The translations under genes were made by a program, and so were the position numbers. A stretch of 64,000 nucleotides of DNA from Rubrivivax benzoatilyticus JA2 = ATCC BAA-35 (GTDB lineage Bacteria > Pseudomonadota > Gammaproteobacteria > Burkholderiales > Burkholderiaceae_C), in contig NZ_AEWG01000148.1 in the NCBI RefSeq assembly GCF_000190375.1, positions 1 to 64,000 on the forward strand, given 5' to 3'. Positions 12,955 through 21,199 of the stretch are shown piece by piece. Positions within the stretch are counted from its first letter, which is position 1. Every line of letters starts with the position of its first letter. The notes beneath the pieces were generated by a model. That model ran no database searches. It saw only the letters and a list, made by a program, of their open reading frames with translations, and was not told the DNA's origin.

Positions 12955-13328
12955 GGGACCGACCTGGCTTCGACGTGGGTGCGGAGTCGGCGCGGGGCAT
13001 GCCGAGCACCAGTTCGCTCGTAAATCCACTGGAAACAAAGTAACTGCGAACGACGAACGTTTCGCCCTCGCCGCTTAACACCGGTGAGCCTCGCAACAGT
13101 TGGCCGATGGGCTGGGTCTGAGGCGGCAACGCCGAAGACTGCGAGGTCATTCACATTGGCTCGTCCCGCGCCGGGTCACTCGGTGCGGGCCTAAAACCAA
13201 GTGACTCGGGGAACGGATAGCGTGCTGCTGCGCGATCCGGGCCCTCAAACTCAAATCAGCCAGCTACGCATGTAGAACCGTCCGGCGATGGCTTGCGGAC
13301 GGGGGTTCGATTCCCCCCGGTTCCACCA
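12955..13328 (+). ncRNA. ssrA: tmRNA (ssrA)
   Basis: A 374-base transfer-messenger RNA. The 5' end GGGACCG pairs with CGGTTCC before the encoded CCA, giving the 7-bp tRNA-like acceptor stem; the T-arm GGTTCGATTCC is clear. The internal tag frame (13046-13078) encodes ANDERFALAA and a stop, the canonical beta-proteobacterial tag recognised by ClpXP/SspB. tmRNA with SmpB releases ribosomes stalled on broken messages and marks the product for degradation. The 3' end is the integration site of the downstream element, which rebuilds the gene end. Confidence 0.98.
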
Positions 13329-13330
13329 TC
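13306..13330 (+). repeat. attL core (3' end of ssrA)
   Basis: The T-arm-to-CCA end of tmRNA, TTCGATTC then CCCCGGTTCCACCATC. A degraded relative occurs at 31491-31513. Tyrosine integrases that target ssrA use this region, and an integrase gene starts 171 bases away. The exact crossover point cannot be read from one sequence. Confidence 0.6.
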
Positions 13331-13359
13331 TAAGGCTCCGCAAGGGGCCGCAAAGCAAG

Positions 13360-13395
13360 AAGGCGCTAAGTAAATCAACGACTTAGCGCCTTTTT
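13360..13395 (+). terminator. Terminator just inside the left end of the element
   Basis: A perfect 12-bp stem AAGGCGCTAAGT / ACTTAGCGCCTT with a nine-base loop, followed by TTTTT. It now terminates ssrA transcription 30 bases past the CCA and shields the element. If the element inserted at the ssrA end, this terminator came with it. Confidence 0.85.
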
Positions 13396-13439
13396 CATGT
13401 CCGCATGAGACCGGACGAGCCCGCTTGCAGCCGGGCATC

Positions 13440-13499
13440 GTGTGTGTAGCTTCTGGTGTAACTGGGCCCGGTGTGTGTAGCTCTCCGGTAGAGTTACAC
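13440..13499 (+). repeat. Integrase arm-type repeats / int promoter region
   Basis: TGTGTGTAGCT occurs twice (13441-13451 and 13471-13481, 30 bases apart), and GTGTAACT (13456-13463) faces AGTTACAC (13492-13499). The first block resembles 31435-31458 near the right end. Repeated short sites at both ends in the same orientation are what integrase arm-binding or Xis/AlpA sites look like. They also overlap where the int promoter must be, which allows autoregulation. Confidence 0.45.
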
Positions 13500-13501
13500 G
13501 C

Positions 13502-14806
13502 ATGGCTACCGATACCCTGACCGACAAGGCTATCCGCGCCGCGCTGAAGCGCGCGGCCGAGTCCGGCAAGCTCGAACGACTGCCCGACGGTGCGGGGCTG
13601 CGCCTCGACGCGCAACCCACCGGCGCCGGCTGGTGGAGGTTCCGCTACCGCTTCGGCGGCGCTCCGCGGATGCTGTCGCTCGGCGTCTACCCTGAGGTGC
13701 CTCTGGCGCTGGCTCGGCAGCGGCGCGACGAAGCGCGCGCGGTGCTGGCCGCCGGCCGCGATCCCAGCGCGCAGCGCAAGGCCGAGAAGGTCGAGCGCGC
13801 CGAGCTCGCAGCCGCGCATGCGCTGGAGGACGCCGGCTTGCCGCCGACCGGCAGCTTCGAGGCAGTCGCGCGCGAGTGGCTGGAGCTGGTCCATGCGGTG
13901 AAGTGCAGCGAAGGGCACGCCGAGCGAACCCGGATCCGGCTTGAGCAAGACGCCTTCCCCTGGATCGGTCGCCGGCCGATCGCAGAGATCGAGGCGCCCG
14001 AACTGCTGAAGACCCTGCGCCGTGTCGTCGATCGGGGCGCAGTCGAGACCGCGCACCGGCTGAAGGACGCCTGCGGGCAGGTGTTCCGTTACGGCATCGC
14101 GACCGGGGCATGCGGCCGCAACCCGGCGGCGGATCTCCGCGATGCGCTGCCGCCGGTGCTGACGCGCCACCATGCCGCTGTCATCGAGCCCGCGAAGGCC
14201 GGCGAGTTGCTGCGCGCGATGGCCGACTACCACGGGCACCCCATCACCCGCGCGGCGCTGGCGCTGTCGGCGCTGCTGATGCTGCGGCCAGGCGAGCTGC
14301 GCCAGCTCGAATGGGCCTGGGTCGACTTCGACGCGGCGACGCTGACCGTCCCGCCCGCGCTGATGAAGCGGAAGAAGGCCGACAAGATGAGCGGGGCGCC
14401 GCACGTCGTCCCGCTGGCGCCCCAGGCGCTGGCGGTCTTCCGCGGGTTGCATCCCCTGACCGGCGCCGGCCGCTACTGCTTCCCGAGTCTGCAGACGAAG
14501 GATCGGCCGATGAGTGAGAACACGGTGAACGTGGCACTTCGCCGGCTCGGCTTCGACCGCGAGACGGCGACCGCGCACGGCTTCCGGGCGATGGCTCGAA
14601 CGATGGCCGTGGAGCGGCTGGGCGTGGCGCCGGAAGTCGTGGAGGCACAACTGGCGCACGCGGTCGCCGGCCCCCTCGGGCGTGCCTATGACCGGACGCA
14701 GTTCGTCGACCAGCGGCGCGAGCTGATGGTTCGATGGGCCGACTACCTGGACCGCCTGCGCGACGGGGCGCAGGTGATCACGCTGCCGGCTCGCTCCACA
14801 GGATGA
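13502..14806 (+). CDS. int: P4-type tyrosine integrase
   Basis: A 434-residue site-specific recombinase. The N-terminal DUF4102 arm-binding domain (about residues 5-95) has the family's LPDGAGLRLD start. A SAM-like core-binding domain lies at about 115-210 and the catalytic domain follows. The catalytic set is complete: Arg262 (LRPGELR), His359 and Arg362 (HGFR), His386 and Tyr396 (AYDR). It reads inward from ssrA with the att site immediately upstream, so it is the enzyme that integrated the element. The ATG at 13502 has only a weak Shine-Dalgarno. Confidence 0.95.
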   Translation: MATDTLTDKAIRAALKRAAESGKLERLPDGAGLRLDAQPTGAGWWRFRYRFGGAPRMLSLGVYPEVPLALARQRRDEARAVLAAGRDPSAQRKAEKVERAELAAAHALEDAGLPPTGSFEAVAREWLELVHAVKCSEGHAERTRIRLEQDAFPWIGRRPIAEIEAPELLKTLRRVVDRGAVETAHRLKDACGQVFRYGIATGACGRNPAADLRDALPPVLTRHHAAVIEPAKAGELLRAMADYHGHPITRAALALSALLMLRPGELRQLEWAWVDFDAATLTVPPALMKRKKADKMSGAPHVVPLAPQALAVFRGLHPLTGAGRYCFPSLQTKDRPMSENTVNVALRRLGFDRETATAHGFRAMARTMAVERLGVAPEVVEAQLAHAVAGPLGRAYDRTQFVDQRRELMVRWADYLDRLRDGAQVITLPARSTG

Positions 14807-14929
14807 CGAACCGCGCCAGCCGGGAACGCTGGCACCGGCACCCCTGCCGAACCGCGCAATGCGAGCCTGCCGTTCGGGTTTGGCGATGCGCACTGGGCGG
14901 CTGCCGGTGCCAGTCTTGAGGATGAAGAG

Positions 14930-15799
14930 ATGGACGACTTGGACGAAGCGCTGCAGTGGTCGCGCCGACGTATTCAGGACGCACTGGACGCGTCAGACCC
15001 TAGCGGCAAGCCCTGGGGCCTGCAGCAGGCGAAGTGGGGGGCAGACTCGTGGAAAGGGACAGGGCGCCTGGAGCTGTGGCAGGCGGTTGCCCTTAGCCTT
15101 GGCTTCATGCCGTTCACCCGCGTTGTCGCGTCTGCGTTGGTGAACAAAGTCGAAGATCCGCGCTGGATCAACGAGCCCGACTGGTTTCCCCGCCTTCGCA
15201 CGCTTCGACAGCTGGTCGAGTTCAGTGATCGCTTGAACATCGCGAGCCGATTCTTCCTGTCGGAAACGCCGCGGGACGGCGCTCTATTGGCCGTCGGCAC
15301 GATCGCCGAGGAGCGTTGGCGTACCTCGGTAGTACTGCGAGACTTTGCGCGGTGGGCGGCGTCGCAGGGGTGGACGATTCCCCATGGACTGAAGGAACTC
15401 GCTGATACGGCGGCGCCGGTGGAGGGCCGCTTCCAGAAAGGCGATCCGGCGAACGATCCTCAGGCGGCGACCAGTTGCCCACCCTCGGTGACTGTGGCGC
15501 CATGCGAGGCGATCGAGACGGAAGAGCAGCGGGTACCCACGTCTGTGACGAGGCACAAGATAAAGCGCCGAGCCGCCCCGCTGGACCCCGCGTTCGAGAA
15601 GGCGCGGGCCAAAGCCGGACCGGGCGCCGCCTGGTCGGTGGTTTGGGATGAACTGGTGAAGGACGCGCAGTCGGAGAGCCCAACGCCCCCCCTGGCCGAC
15701 GTAAAGGACGGGGTGGTCTTTTACGGCGTGGACCCGGCGCGAAAGCTGACGCGCGAGGCGTTTCGCAAGCGTATGGGACGGACGGCGCCCGGCCCGTAG
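14930..15799 (+). CDS. Hypothetical protein next to integrase
   Basis: A 289-residue soluble protein with no domain I recognise. The N-terminal half is Trp-rich (residues 28-55 include KPWGLQQAKWG and a LWQAVAL segment). The middle is low-complexity (about 165-215) and the C-terminus is basic (EAFRKRMGR). Residues 45-150 have spacing reminiscent of uncharacterised proteins found beside integrases in beta-proteobacterial islands, which is an impression only. The ATG at 14930 has a purine-rich GAGGATGAAGAG upstream. The coding frame is clean, with strong third-position GC. Confidence 0.75.
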   Translation: MDDLDEALQWSRRRIQDALDASDPSGKPWGLQQAKWGADSWKGTGRLELWQAVALSLGFMPFTRVVASALVNKVEDPRWINEPDWFPRLRTLRQLVEFSDRLNIASRFFLSETPRDGALLAVGTIAEERWRTSVVLRDFARWAASQGWTIPHGLKELADTAAPVEGRFQKGDPANDPQAATSCPPSVTVAPCEAIETEEQRVPTSVTRHKIKRRAAPLDPAFEKARAKAGPGAAWSVVWDELVKDAQSESPTPPLADVKDGVVFYGVDPARKLTREAFRKRMGRTAPGP

Positions 15800-15888
15800 C
15801 CGGACGAGTTCGGACGCCCGAGGACGCCCGAGGATGCCGCCGGACAGATGACTTCGCGTCGCGCCGCCCCGCCGGTCCACTGGCCGGC

Positions 15889-16260
15889 ATGACGCAACCG
15901 CACCATATCGGGCCACAAACGACCGGGAGCGCCCGCCCGACTCTTCCGACTCACTCTGCGCACGCGCTGGACGCGGTGCCCGCCCCGCTGGTCGACGTGG
16001 CGCTGATCGATGCCAAGGGGATCGTCGCCGCTGCCTGCGTGAGCGTGTCCACCTGGCATGAGCTGGTCCGCACCGGCAAGGCGCCGCAGCCGGTCATGCG
16101 CGCGCCGCGCTGTACTCGTTGGCGTGTGGCCGACATCCGCGACTGGCTGTTGGCGCGCTCCGTTGACGCGAGCGCCGCCGAGAAGGTCGATCGCGCTGCT
16201 CGAGCTGGCGCCGAGGGGGCCCGCCGCCGTCGTCAGCAGGCAGCACCGTCCACGTCGTGA
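15889..16260 (+). CDS. AlpA-like DNA-binding regulator
   Basis: A 123-residue protein with a central winged helix-turn-helix of the AlpA/MerR-like excisionase type. IVAAACVSVSTWHELVRTGK leads into RCTRWRVADIRDWLLARS at about residues 45-90. The N-terminus is disordered and the tail is Arg/Ala-rich. In P4-like elements AlpA activates int or acts as the excision factor. Its place near int supports that role, but another AlpA-like gene (23055) and an Xis-like gene (28635) share the element, so the division of labour is unknown. Confidence 0.75.
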   Translation: MTQPHHIGPQTTGSARPTLPTHSAHALDAVPAPLVDVALIDAKGIVAAACVSVSTWHELVRTGKAPQPVMRAPRCTRWRVADIRDWLLARSVDASAAEKVDRAARAGAEGARRRRQQAAPSTS

Positions 16261-16271
16261 GGTGCGCCGCC

Positions 16272-16667
16272 ATGACGACGCACAAGGAAAAAGGCCCCCA
16301 GCGTGTCGAAGCGCTGGGGGCGAAGAGCCCCCCTTCCAAGGGCCCGAGGACACGAACGAACGAGGGGAATGGTGCAGGACCGCGGAGGGCAGTGCACACC
16401 CACCTTTCCGTCTCGCCCGGGCCGATTTCGTGGCTGAGTGAAGCTCGCCCACCGGCCACCAGCGCCCAGACGCTCGCCGAGCTGCAGGCGCTCGCCGCGC
16501 GAGCGGGCTGGAGGCTCACGAGCAGCAGCGCGCCGATTGGCCGGCGGCAGTTCGTCCTGAGTCGCTGGGGGCGCGCGATCGACTGCGCCGACCTCGACGA
16601 CGTGCGTGCCGCGCTGGCGCGCGTGGGGGTGCGCCGGGACCAGGGGAAAGCGGTGGCTCTAGCATGA
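16272..16667 (+). CDS. Hypothetical protein
   Basis: 131 residues from ATG 16272, which has GAGG nine bases upstream. A GTG at 16257 overlapping the previous stop (GTGA) is the alternative start. The first half is polar and probably disordered. Residues 55-125 contain a compact alpha/beta-looking stretch (WLSEARPPATSAQTLAELQA, then GWRLTSSSAPIGRRQFVLSR) similar in style to small phage accessory proteins. It overlaps the replication gene start by four bases, so it belongs to the replication operon. Function unknown. Confidence 0.6.
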   Translation: MTTHKEKGPQRVEALGAKSPPSKGPRTRTNEGNGAGPRRAVHTHLSVSPGPISWLSEARPPATSAQTLAELQALAARAGWRLTSSSAPIGRRQFVLSRWGRAIDCADLDDVRAALARVGVRRDQGKAVALA

Positions 16668-17572
16668 GGCGCCCGAGCTTCCAGTTCTACCCGGCTGACT
16701 GGATCGCGAATCCGAATCTCCAGCGGTGCTCGTTCGCCGAGCGTGGTGTTTGGCTCGCGGTGCTGTGCCTCATGCACGACCAGGAACCTTACGGCATCTT
16801 GCGCTGGCCGCTGAAGGACATCGCACAGGCCGTCAGGTGTCGAGCTGCGGACCTGCGGGAGCTGGCCCGCAAGGGCGTGCTCAAGGGTTCCGAGGACTTC
16901 CTCGCCGAGCCCTACGTCTACGTGCCCAGGAGCGGCCGAAAGGACGGCCCGCCGGTCGTCCTGATCGAGGCCCAGCCTGGTCCCATCTGGTACAGCAGCC
17001 GCATGGTTAAGGACGAGTACGTGCGCGCCGTCCGCGGCGAAGGCGGCGGCAACGGCGCCGCACTGAAGGCGACACCGAAGGGCGCACCCAAGCCCCCCTT
17101 TGGTGAGGGCTTGGATGAGCACCCACCTCGCGCGCGGGCGCCACGCGCAGGCCCGTCTTCTTCATCTTCTTCTTCAGGTATCCCCCCTGTAGCCCCCCAG
17201 GGGGGCGCCGCCCCCGAGCCGGACTCCGAGACCAAAGCCGGCCCGAAGGCGCCGAAGGTTACTCTCAGGTCATGGCTCGAAGCTGTGCGAGCCCGGGGCG
17301 AACCGGCGATTCCCGAAGACGACCCCGTGCAGGATTGGGCGGAGAAAGTCGGGCTGCCGAGCGAGTTCGTCGAGCTTGGCTGGCGAGCGTTCAAGAGGCT
17401 CTACCTAGAGGATCGGTCGACCAAGCGATACACCGACTGGCGGGTCACTTTCCGCCTCGCGCTGCGGGGGAACTGGCTGAAGCTGTGGTGGCTTGACGGC
17501 CACGAGTACCGACTCACTACGGTCGGCGAGCAGGTCAAACGCGAGTTCGAGTGCGAAGGAGCCGCCGCATGA
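16664..17572 (+). CDS. DUF1376 (YdaU-like) phage replication protein
   Basis: A 302-residue protein whose N-terminus (FQFYPADWIA, residues 6-15) matches DUF1376 of YdaU-type replication proteins, a winged-helix domain of about 100 residues. A linker (120-190) with a serine run and a helical C-terminal domain (195-300) follow. Such proteins take the place of lambda O or a helicase loader and usually precede a DnaB or DnaC gene. Here DnaB follows directly with an ATGA overlap. Origin sequences may lie inside this gene, as in lambda, but I see no clear iterons. Confidence 0.8.
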   Translation: MRRPSFQFYPADWIANPNLQRCSFAERGVWLAVLCLMHDQEPYGILRWPLKDIAQAVRCRAADLRELARKGVLKGSEDFLAEPYVYVPRSGRKDGPPVVLIEAQPGPIWYSSRMVKDEYVRAVRGEGGGNGAALKATPKGAPKPPFGEGLDEHPPRARAPRAGPSSSSSSSGIPPVAPQGGAAPEPDSETKAGPKAPKVTLRSWLEAVRARGEPAIPEDDPVQDWAEKVGLPSEFVELGWRAFKRLYLEDRSTKRYTDWRVTFRLALRGNWLKLWWLDGHEYRLTTVGEQVKREFECEGAAA

Positions 17573-18966
17573 GGCCGGACGACGTCGACGTCTCAGAACC
17601 CCGGTCGGCCTTCGTGCCGCCGCACTCGGACGAGGCGGAACAGAGCGTTCTCGCTGCGGTGCTGGTCGAACCTGCGTGCTTCGACAGCGTCGCCGGCCTG
17701 CTGCGGCCCGAGAGCTTCTACTCCGGGCGCCACGCGGCGATCTGGTCTGCCATGACCGCGCTGCGGGCCGAGGGTGCCGGCCTCGACGCGGTCTCGCTCG
17801 TTGAGGCGCTTCGGGCGCGAGGAACGCTCGTCTTCGCTGGCGACCGCGAGTACATCGCCGCGCTGTCCGTCGCAGTGCCTTCGGCATCCCATGCCCGGCG
17901 GCACGCTGAGATCGTTGCAGCCAAGGCGGCGCAGCGCGAACTGATCGCCGCGGCCGGCGAGGCTCTCGACATCGCGCGGGAGCCGTCCAGCGACCTCGGA
18001 GAGAAGCTCGACCGTATCGGCGCCCGCCTGGCGGCCGTGCAGCGCACGCAGATGCGTCGGGCGCCGATTCGGCTCGCGGAGGCGGTGCAGCGAGTCCTCG
18101 ACCAGTGCGACGCGATGCAGCGCGGCGAAGGCGAAGAAGTCGGCTGGGCCACCGGTATCGGCCCGCTGGACGACGCACTGGCAGGAGGGTTGCGCCCCGG
18201 GGAGCTGTACGGCATCGCCGCGCGCCCAGGCATCGGCAAGTCAAGTGTCGCGCGGACCATCGCATACCGAATCGCTCGGGCGGGCACGCCGACGCTGGTG
18301 CTGAGCATGGAGATGCCGATTCGGCAGGTGGCAGGCGCGCTGATCGCGCAGTTCGGGCGCGTCGACTCGATGCGGATCCGAAGCGCCAGGCTCGAGTCCG
18401 AGGACTGGAACCGAATGCTGGACTTCGCCGAGGTGTCGCAGGACGCGCCCTTGTGGATCGACGACGAGCCCGGCCTGACCCTGGCCGCGATCGCAGGCAA
18501 GGCGCGGCACGTGAAGGGGCTCAAGGTGCTGGTCGTCGACTACCTGCAGTTGGCCGCCAGCACCCTGAAGGGCGCGACGACGAACGATCAGGTGGCCGAA
18601 CTCAGCAAGGGCCTGAAGCGGATAGCGATGGAGCTGGGCATTGCCGTCGTCGTGCTCAGCCAGTTGAACCGGCAGGTCGAGCAGCGGGGCGACAAGGAGC
18701 CCGTCATGGCGGACCTTCGCGACTCCGGTGCCATCGAGCAGGATCTGGACGTCGCCGTGCTGCTGTGGGAGGTCGTGAAGACAGCCGACGCGCAGAACCG
18801 TCCGATCGGCTGGAAGGTCGACAAGAACCGCCACGGGCCCAAGCCGCGCTGGCTGACCTATTTCGACGGCGCCCGCTACGAGTTTCAGCATGCGGCGGAG
18901 ACCATCGAGCAGGTCCGTGCCCGCTGCGCCCTGCCGGCGGCAGGCACGCGAAGGAGGTACGACTGA
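17569..18966 (+). CDS. dnaB: Replicative DNA helicase DnaB (phage-encoded)
   Basis: A 465-residue hexameric helicase. The N-terminal primase-interaction domain (about 20-120) begins HSDEAEQSVLAAVL. The RecA-like core has Walker A ARPGIGKSS (218-226), Walker B VLVVDYLQL (Asp324), and the H4 segment MADLRDSGAIEQDLD. The length fits DnaB. The ATG at 17569 overlaps the DUF1376 stop, so the pair is translationally coupled. A self-encoded helicase lets the element replicate independently of host DnaB regulation. It clearly differs from a host dnaB by location and neighbours. Confidence 0.95.
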   Translation: MRPDDVDVSEPRSAFVPPHSDEAEQSVLAAVLVEPACFDSVAGLLRPESFYSGRHAAIWSAMTALRAEGAGLDAVSLVEALRARGTLVFAGDREYIAALSVAVPSASHARRHAEIVAAKAAQRELIAAAGEALDIAREPSSDLGEKLDRIGARLAAVQRTQMRRAPIRLAEAVQRVLDQCDAMQRGEGEEVGWATGIGPLDDALAGGLRPGELYGIAARPGIGKSSVARTIAYRIARAGTPTLVLSMEMPIRQVAGALIAQFGRVDSMRIRSARLESEDWNRMLDFAEVSQDAPLWIDDEPGLTLAAIAGKARHVKGLKVLVVDYLQLAASTLKGATTNDQVAELSKGLKRIAMELGIAVVVLSQLNRQVEQRGDKEPVMADLRDSGAIEQDLDVAVLLWEVVKTADAQNRPIGWKVDKNRHGPKPRWLTYFDGARYEFQHAAETIEQVRARCALPAAGTRRRYD

Positions 18967-19100
18967 TGGCGGCTCTGCGCACGCGACGAGGGGGCCGGCG
19001 AGCCCGTCCACGATGGCGCCGCAGAACGTCAGAGCTTCGAGGTCGCGCCCGTCGTGCGGCGGACGCGTATGCGGAACCGGTCAGGGAGGAGACCAGATGA
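18966..19100 (+). CDS. Small Arg-rich peptide between dnaB and the XRE gene
   Basis: A 44-codon frame (MAALRTRRGGRRARPRWRRR...) that starts in a TGATG overlap with dnaB and ends in an ATGA overlap with the XRE gene. About a third of the residues are Arg, which in GC-rich DNA can arise by chance, so it may be only a coupling frame. The two tight overlaps are the argument for translation. No function can be assigned. Confidence 0.4.
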   Translation: MAALRTRRGGRRARPRWRRRTSELRGRARRAADAYAEPVREETR

Positions 19101-19930
19101 CGCCCATCGCTGTTGAGACCATGCAGCTGGACTTCGTGCAGAACCAGCCCACGCCGGCGGAGGCCGAGCTGGCGCCGCGGCCGCCGCATCGCAAGCGCCG
19201 CAGGGGCAAGACCGCCTACGACACGCCGACCGACGAGAAGCGCGCGTGGGGCCGCCGCCTGGCCGAGGCCCGCGAGGATGCCGGGCTGTCGCAGACCGAG
19301 GCCGCGCACCGTCTGGGGTACAGCCAGCAGGTGCAGCTCTCGCTGATGGAGTCGGGGCAGCGCATGCCTCCCTTGGACGTGCTCTTGGCGTGCACGCAGC
19401 TCTACGGCACCACGATGGATTTCCTGTGCGGGCTCGCGCCGGACTCCGACCGCGACCCGGCTCTCGGCATTCAACGGCAACTCGCTGCCGGGCTGTCGGC
19501 GGAGCTGCGCCGGGTCGTGGAAGCGATGTCGTCAGCGTCCGTCAACGTGGCGCGAGCGATAGGGCCCAACGCGGCGAGGCTGCGCCGGCTCGCGAGCCTC
19601 GTGCTTCAGGCGCAAGGCCAACTGGAACGCGTTCGGTCGGTTGCTCCCACCTTCGACGAGGAGGTTCGCGGCGGGTCGCTGCTGGTGCAGGCACTGAGAG
19701 AGGCCGCGGATGCAGCGAAGGCTGAGATGGCGGCTCTGGAGCGTCGCGAGCGCCAGGTGCGTCGGCGGGGCCTTGGCTCCGTGCTGGCTGCCGTCGGCGG
19801 CTTGAACCTCGACTGGTACCTGCACTGGCTGCCTCCAGAGCCTGGCAGCTTGGACGACGTCGGCGAAGAAGATGATGACGAAGAACCGAGCGTTGGAGAC
19901 GGCGCGGCTAGGCAGATGCCCGACGGCTGA
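19097..19930 (+). CDS. XRE-family helix-turn-helix regulator
   Basis: A 277-residue protein. The N-terminal 40 residues are basic (HRKRRRG). An XRE HTH spans about 48-105 (WGRRLAEAREDAGLSQTEAA, with the recognition helix near YSQQVQLSLMES). A helical, coiled-coil-like C-terminal half and an acidic tail (EEDDDEEP) follow. It lacks the Ser/Lys peptidase of LexA/CI repressors, so SOS self-cleavage is not expected. GGAGGAG precedes the ATG at 19097. It may regulate replication or the downstream terS module, where an inverted repeat at 20044-20081 is a candidate operator. Confidence 0.8.
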   Translation: MTPIAVETMQLDFVQNQPTPAEAELAPRPPHRKRRRGKTAYDTPTDEKRAWGRRLAEAREDAGLSQTEAAHRLGYSQQVQLSLMESGQRMPPLDVLLACTQLYGTTMDFLCGLAPDSDRDPALGIQRQLAAGLSAELRRVVEAMSSASVNVARAIGPNAARLRRLASLVLQAQGQLERVRSVAPTFDEEVRGGSLLVQALREAADAAKAEMAALERRERQVRRRGLGSVLAAVGGLNLDWYLHWLPPEPGSLDDVGEEDDDEEPSVGDGAARQMPDG

Positions 19931-19984
19931 GGCCGCGATAGTGGCGCGGCAGACACGCACCCCGGGACGCCGATTTCCTTCTGT

Positions 19985-20197
19985 ATGAGCGGCCCGTTTC
20001 GGCCTGCTCTAGGCGCGCGCTCACGCGCGCGACAGGTGCAGCAGGGGAAAGTTACGGCGGGCAGCCGCGTAAGTTTCTCCCGACGGAACCGGTCTCCTTC
20101 GACGTCAGGCGGAAAGGCCAAGGCGTGGGGCCGGCGTGAACAGGCGATGCTTCCGGACGACACGAACGCGGCGCCCGCCGCAGAGAGCAGTGAATGA
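19985..20197 (+). CDS. Possible small basic protein upstream of terS
   Basis: A 70-codon frame ending in an ATGA overlap with the small terminase gene. The sequence is Ser/Arg/Gly-rich and unstructured, with no family resemblance. It spans the inverted repeat at 20044-20081, so the region may be regulatory rather than coding. The overlap is the only positive evidence. Confidence 0.3.
   Translation: MSGPFRPALGARSRARQVQQGKVTAGSRVSFSRRNRSPSTSGGKAKAWGRREQAMLPDDTNAAPAAESSE
20044..20081. repeat. Inverted repeat upstream of terS
   Basis: GGGGAAAGTTACG (20044-20056) faces CGTAAGTTTCTCCC (20068-20081), an 11-base loop with one mismatch and one bulge. It lies between the XRE gene and terS. It could be an operator or an RNA hairpin; there is no T-run to call it a terminator. 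Confidence 0.45.
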
Positions 20198-21120
20198 GGA
20201 AGACCGCGCGCAAGGCCACCACGGACGTGGTGCTGCCGACTCAAGAGCCCCCAGGCAGCCCGCCAGCCCCGACCGCTGGCGGACGCGACGACGTACCGAC
20301 CGCTGCGCTGCTGCCGCCGCGTGAAGAGGCGTTCGCGACGCTGCTCGCAAAGGGTCGAAACCAGACCGACGCCTACCTCGAGGTGTTCCCCCGCTCGCGC
20401 ACCTGGAAGCGCAAGACGGTCTGGACGCGCGCTCACGAGTTGGCCAGCTCCGCCCAGATCCGTGAGCGGGTGCACTACCTCATGGCCGCCGCGGCCAAGG
20501 CCAACGAGGTCGACGTCGCGCTGGTCCTGAAGGAGTATCTGACCCGGCTGCGCGCCGACCCGCGCGAGCTGACCGAGATCCGGGTGTCGGCGTGCCGGTA
20601 CTGCTGGGGCGCTGGCCACCGACGGCAGTTCACCGACGGCGAACTCGAAGACGCCCGCGCCCGGCACGACGACCTGCGCGCGGCCTGCGTGGCGGCCGGG
20701 AAGGATGACCCCGGCGAGTTCGACGAGCGCGGCGGCGGCGGCTACTCGCGGGCGCTGAAGCCCAATGCCGACTGCCCGACGTGCGGCGGTGACGGCGAGG
20801 CCCGCGTGCGGCTGCGCGACTCCGAAACCTACAGCGAGGGCGCCATCGCGCTGTTCGGTGGGGTGAAGGAGACGAAGGAGGGGATCGAGGTGAAGCTGGC
20901 CGACCGCGACCACGCGCTGATGCAGCTCGCCCGGCACGTCAACTTCTTCGAGCAGGACAACGCACGCGACCTGAACCTCACGGTCGACGTCGCCGAGCTC
21001 GACGCCTTCTACGACGAGGCCATGCGCAAGTCTCGCGAGGCCGGCGAACGTGCTCGGGCGCGCGGCAGGGCGATCGCGGCAGAGGCGGCAGGTCTCCGGG
21101 AACCGGCCGCGGACGGCTGA
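20194..21120 (+). CDS. terS: Phage terminase small subunit
   Basis: A 308-residue protein. Residues 43-100 match the Terminase_2 helix-turn-helix region (FATLLAKGRNQTDAYLEVF, then KRKTVWTRAHELASSAQIRE). A paired-cysteine zinc site follows (Cys134/137 in CRYCWGAG and Cys194/197 in CPTCGGDG), an arrangement seen in Burkholderiales phage TerS proteins. TerS recognises the packaging site and recruits the large subunit. The large terminase normally comes next, but here an antirepressor fragment follows and no ATPase/nuclease is found anywhere in the element. A lone TerS is the signature by which some phage satellites redirect helper packaging. Confidence 0.85.
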   Translation: MRKTARKATTDVVLPTQEPPGSPPAPTAGGRDDVPTAALLPPREEAFATLLAKGRNQTDAYLEVFPRSRTWKRKTVWTRAHELASSAQIRERVHYLMAAAAKANEVDVALVLKEYLTRLRADPRELTEIRVSACRYCWGAGHRRQFTDGELEDARARHDDLRAACVAAGKDDPGEFDERGGGGYSRALKPNADCPTCGGDGEARVRLRDSETYSEGAIALFGGVKETKEGIEVKLADRDHALMQLARHVNFFEQDNARDLNLTVDVAELDAFYDEAMRKSREAGERARARGRAIAAEAAGLREPAADG

Positions 21121-21199
21121 CAGAGCCCGACAGCGTGACGTCGGAGTTCCAGCCGGGCCCGTTCCGGCCCAGCGCCAGGCCGCCTCGGCGGTGAGCTCC

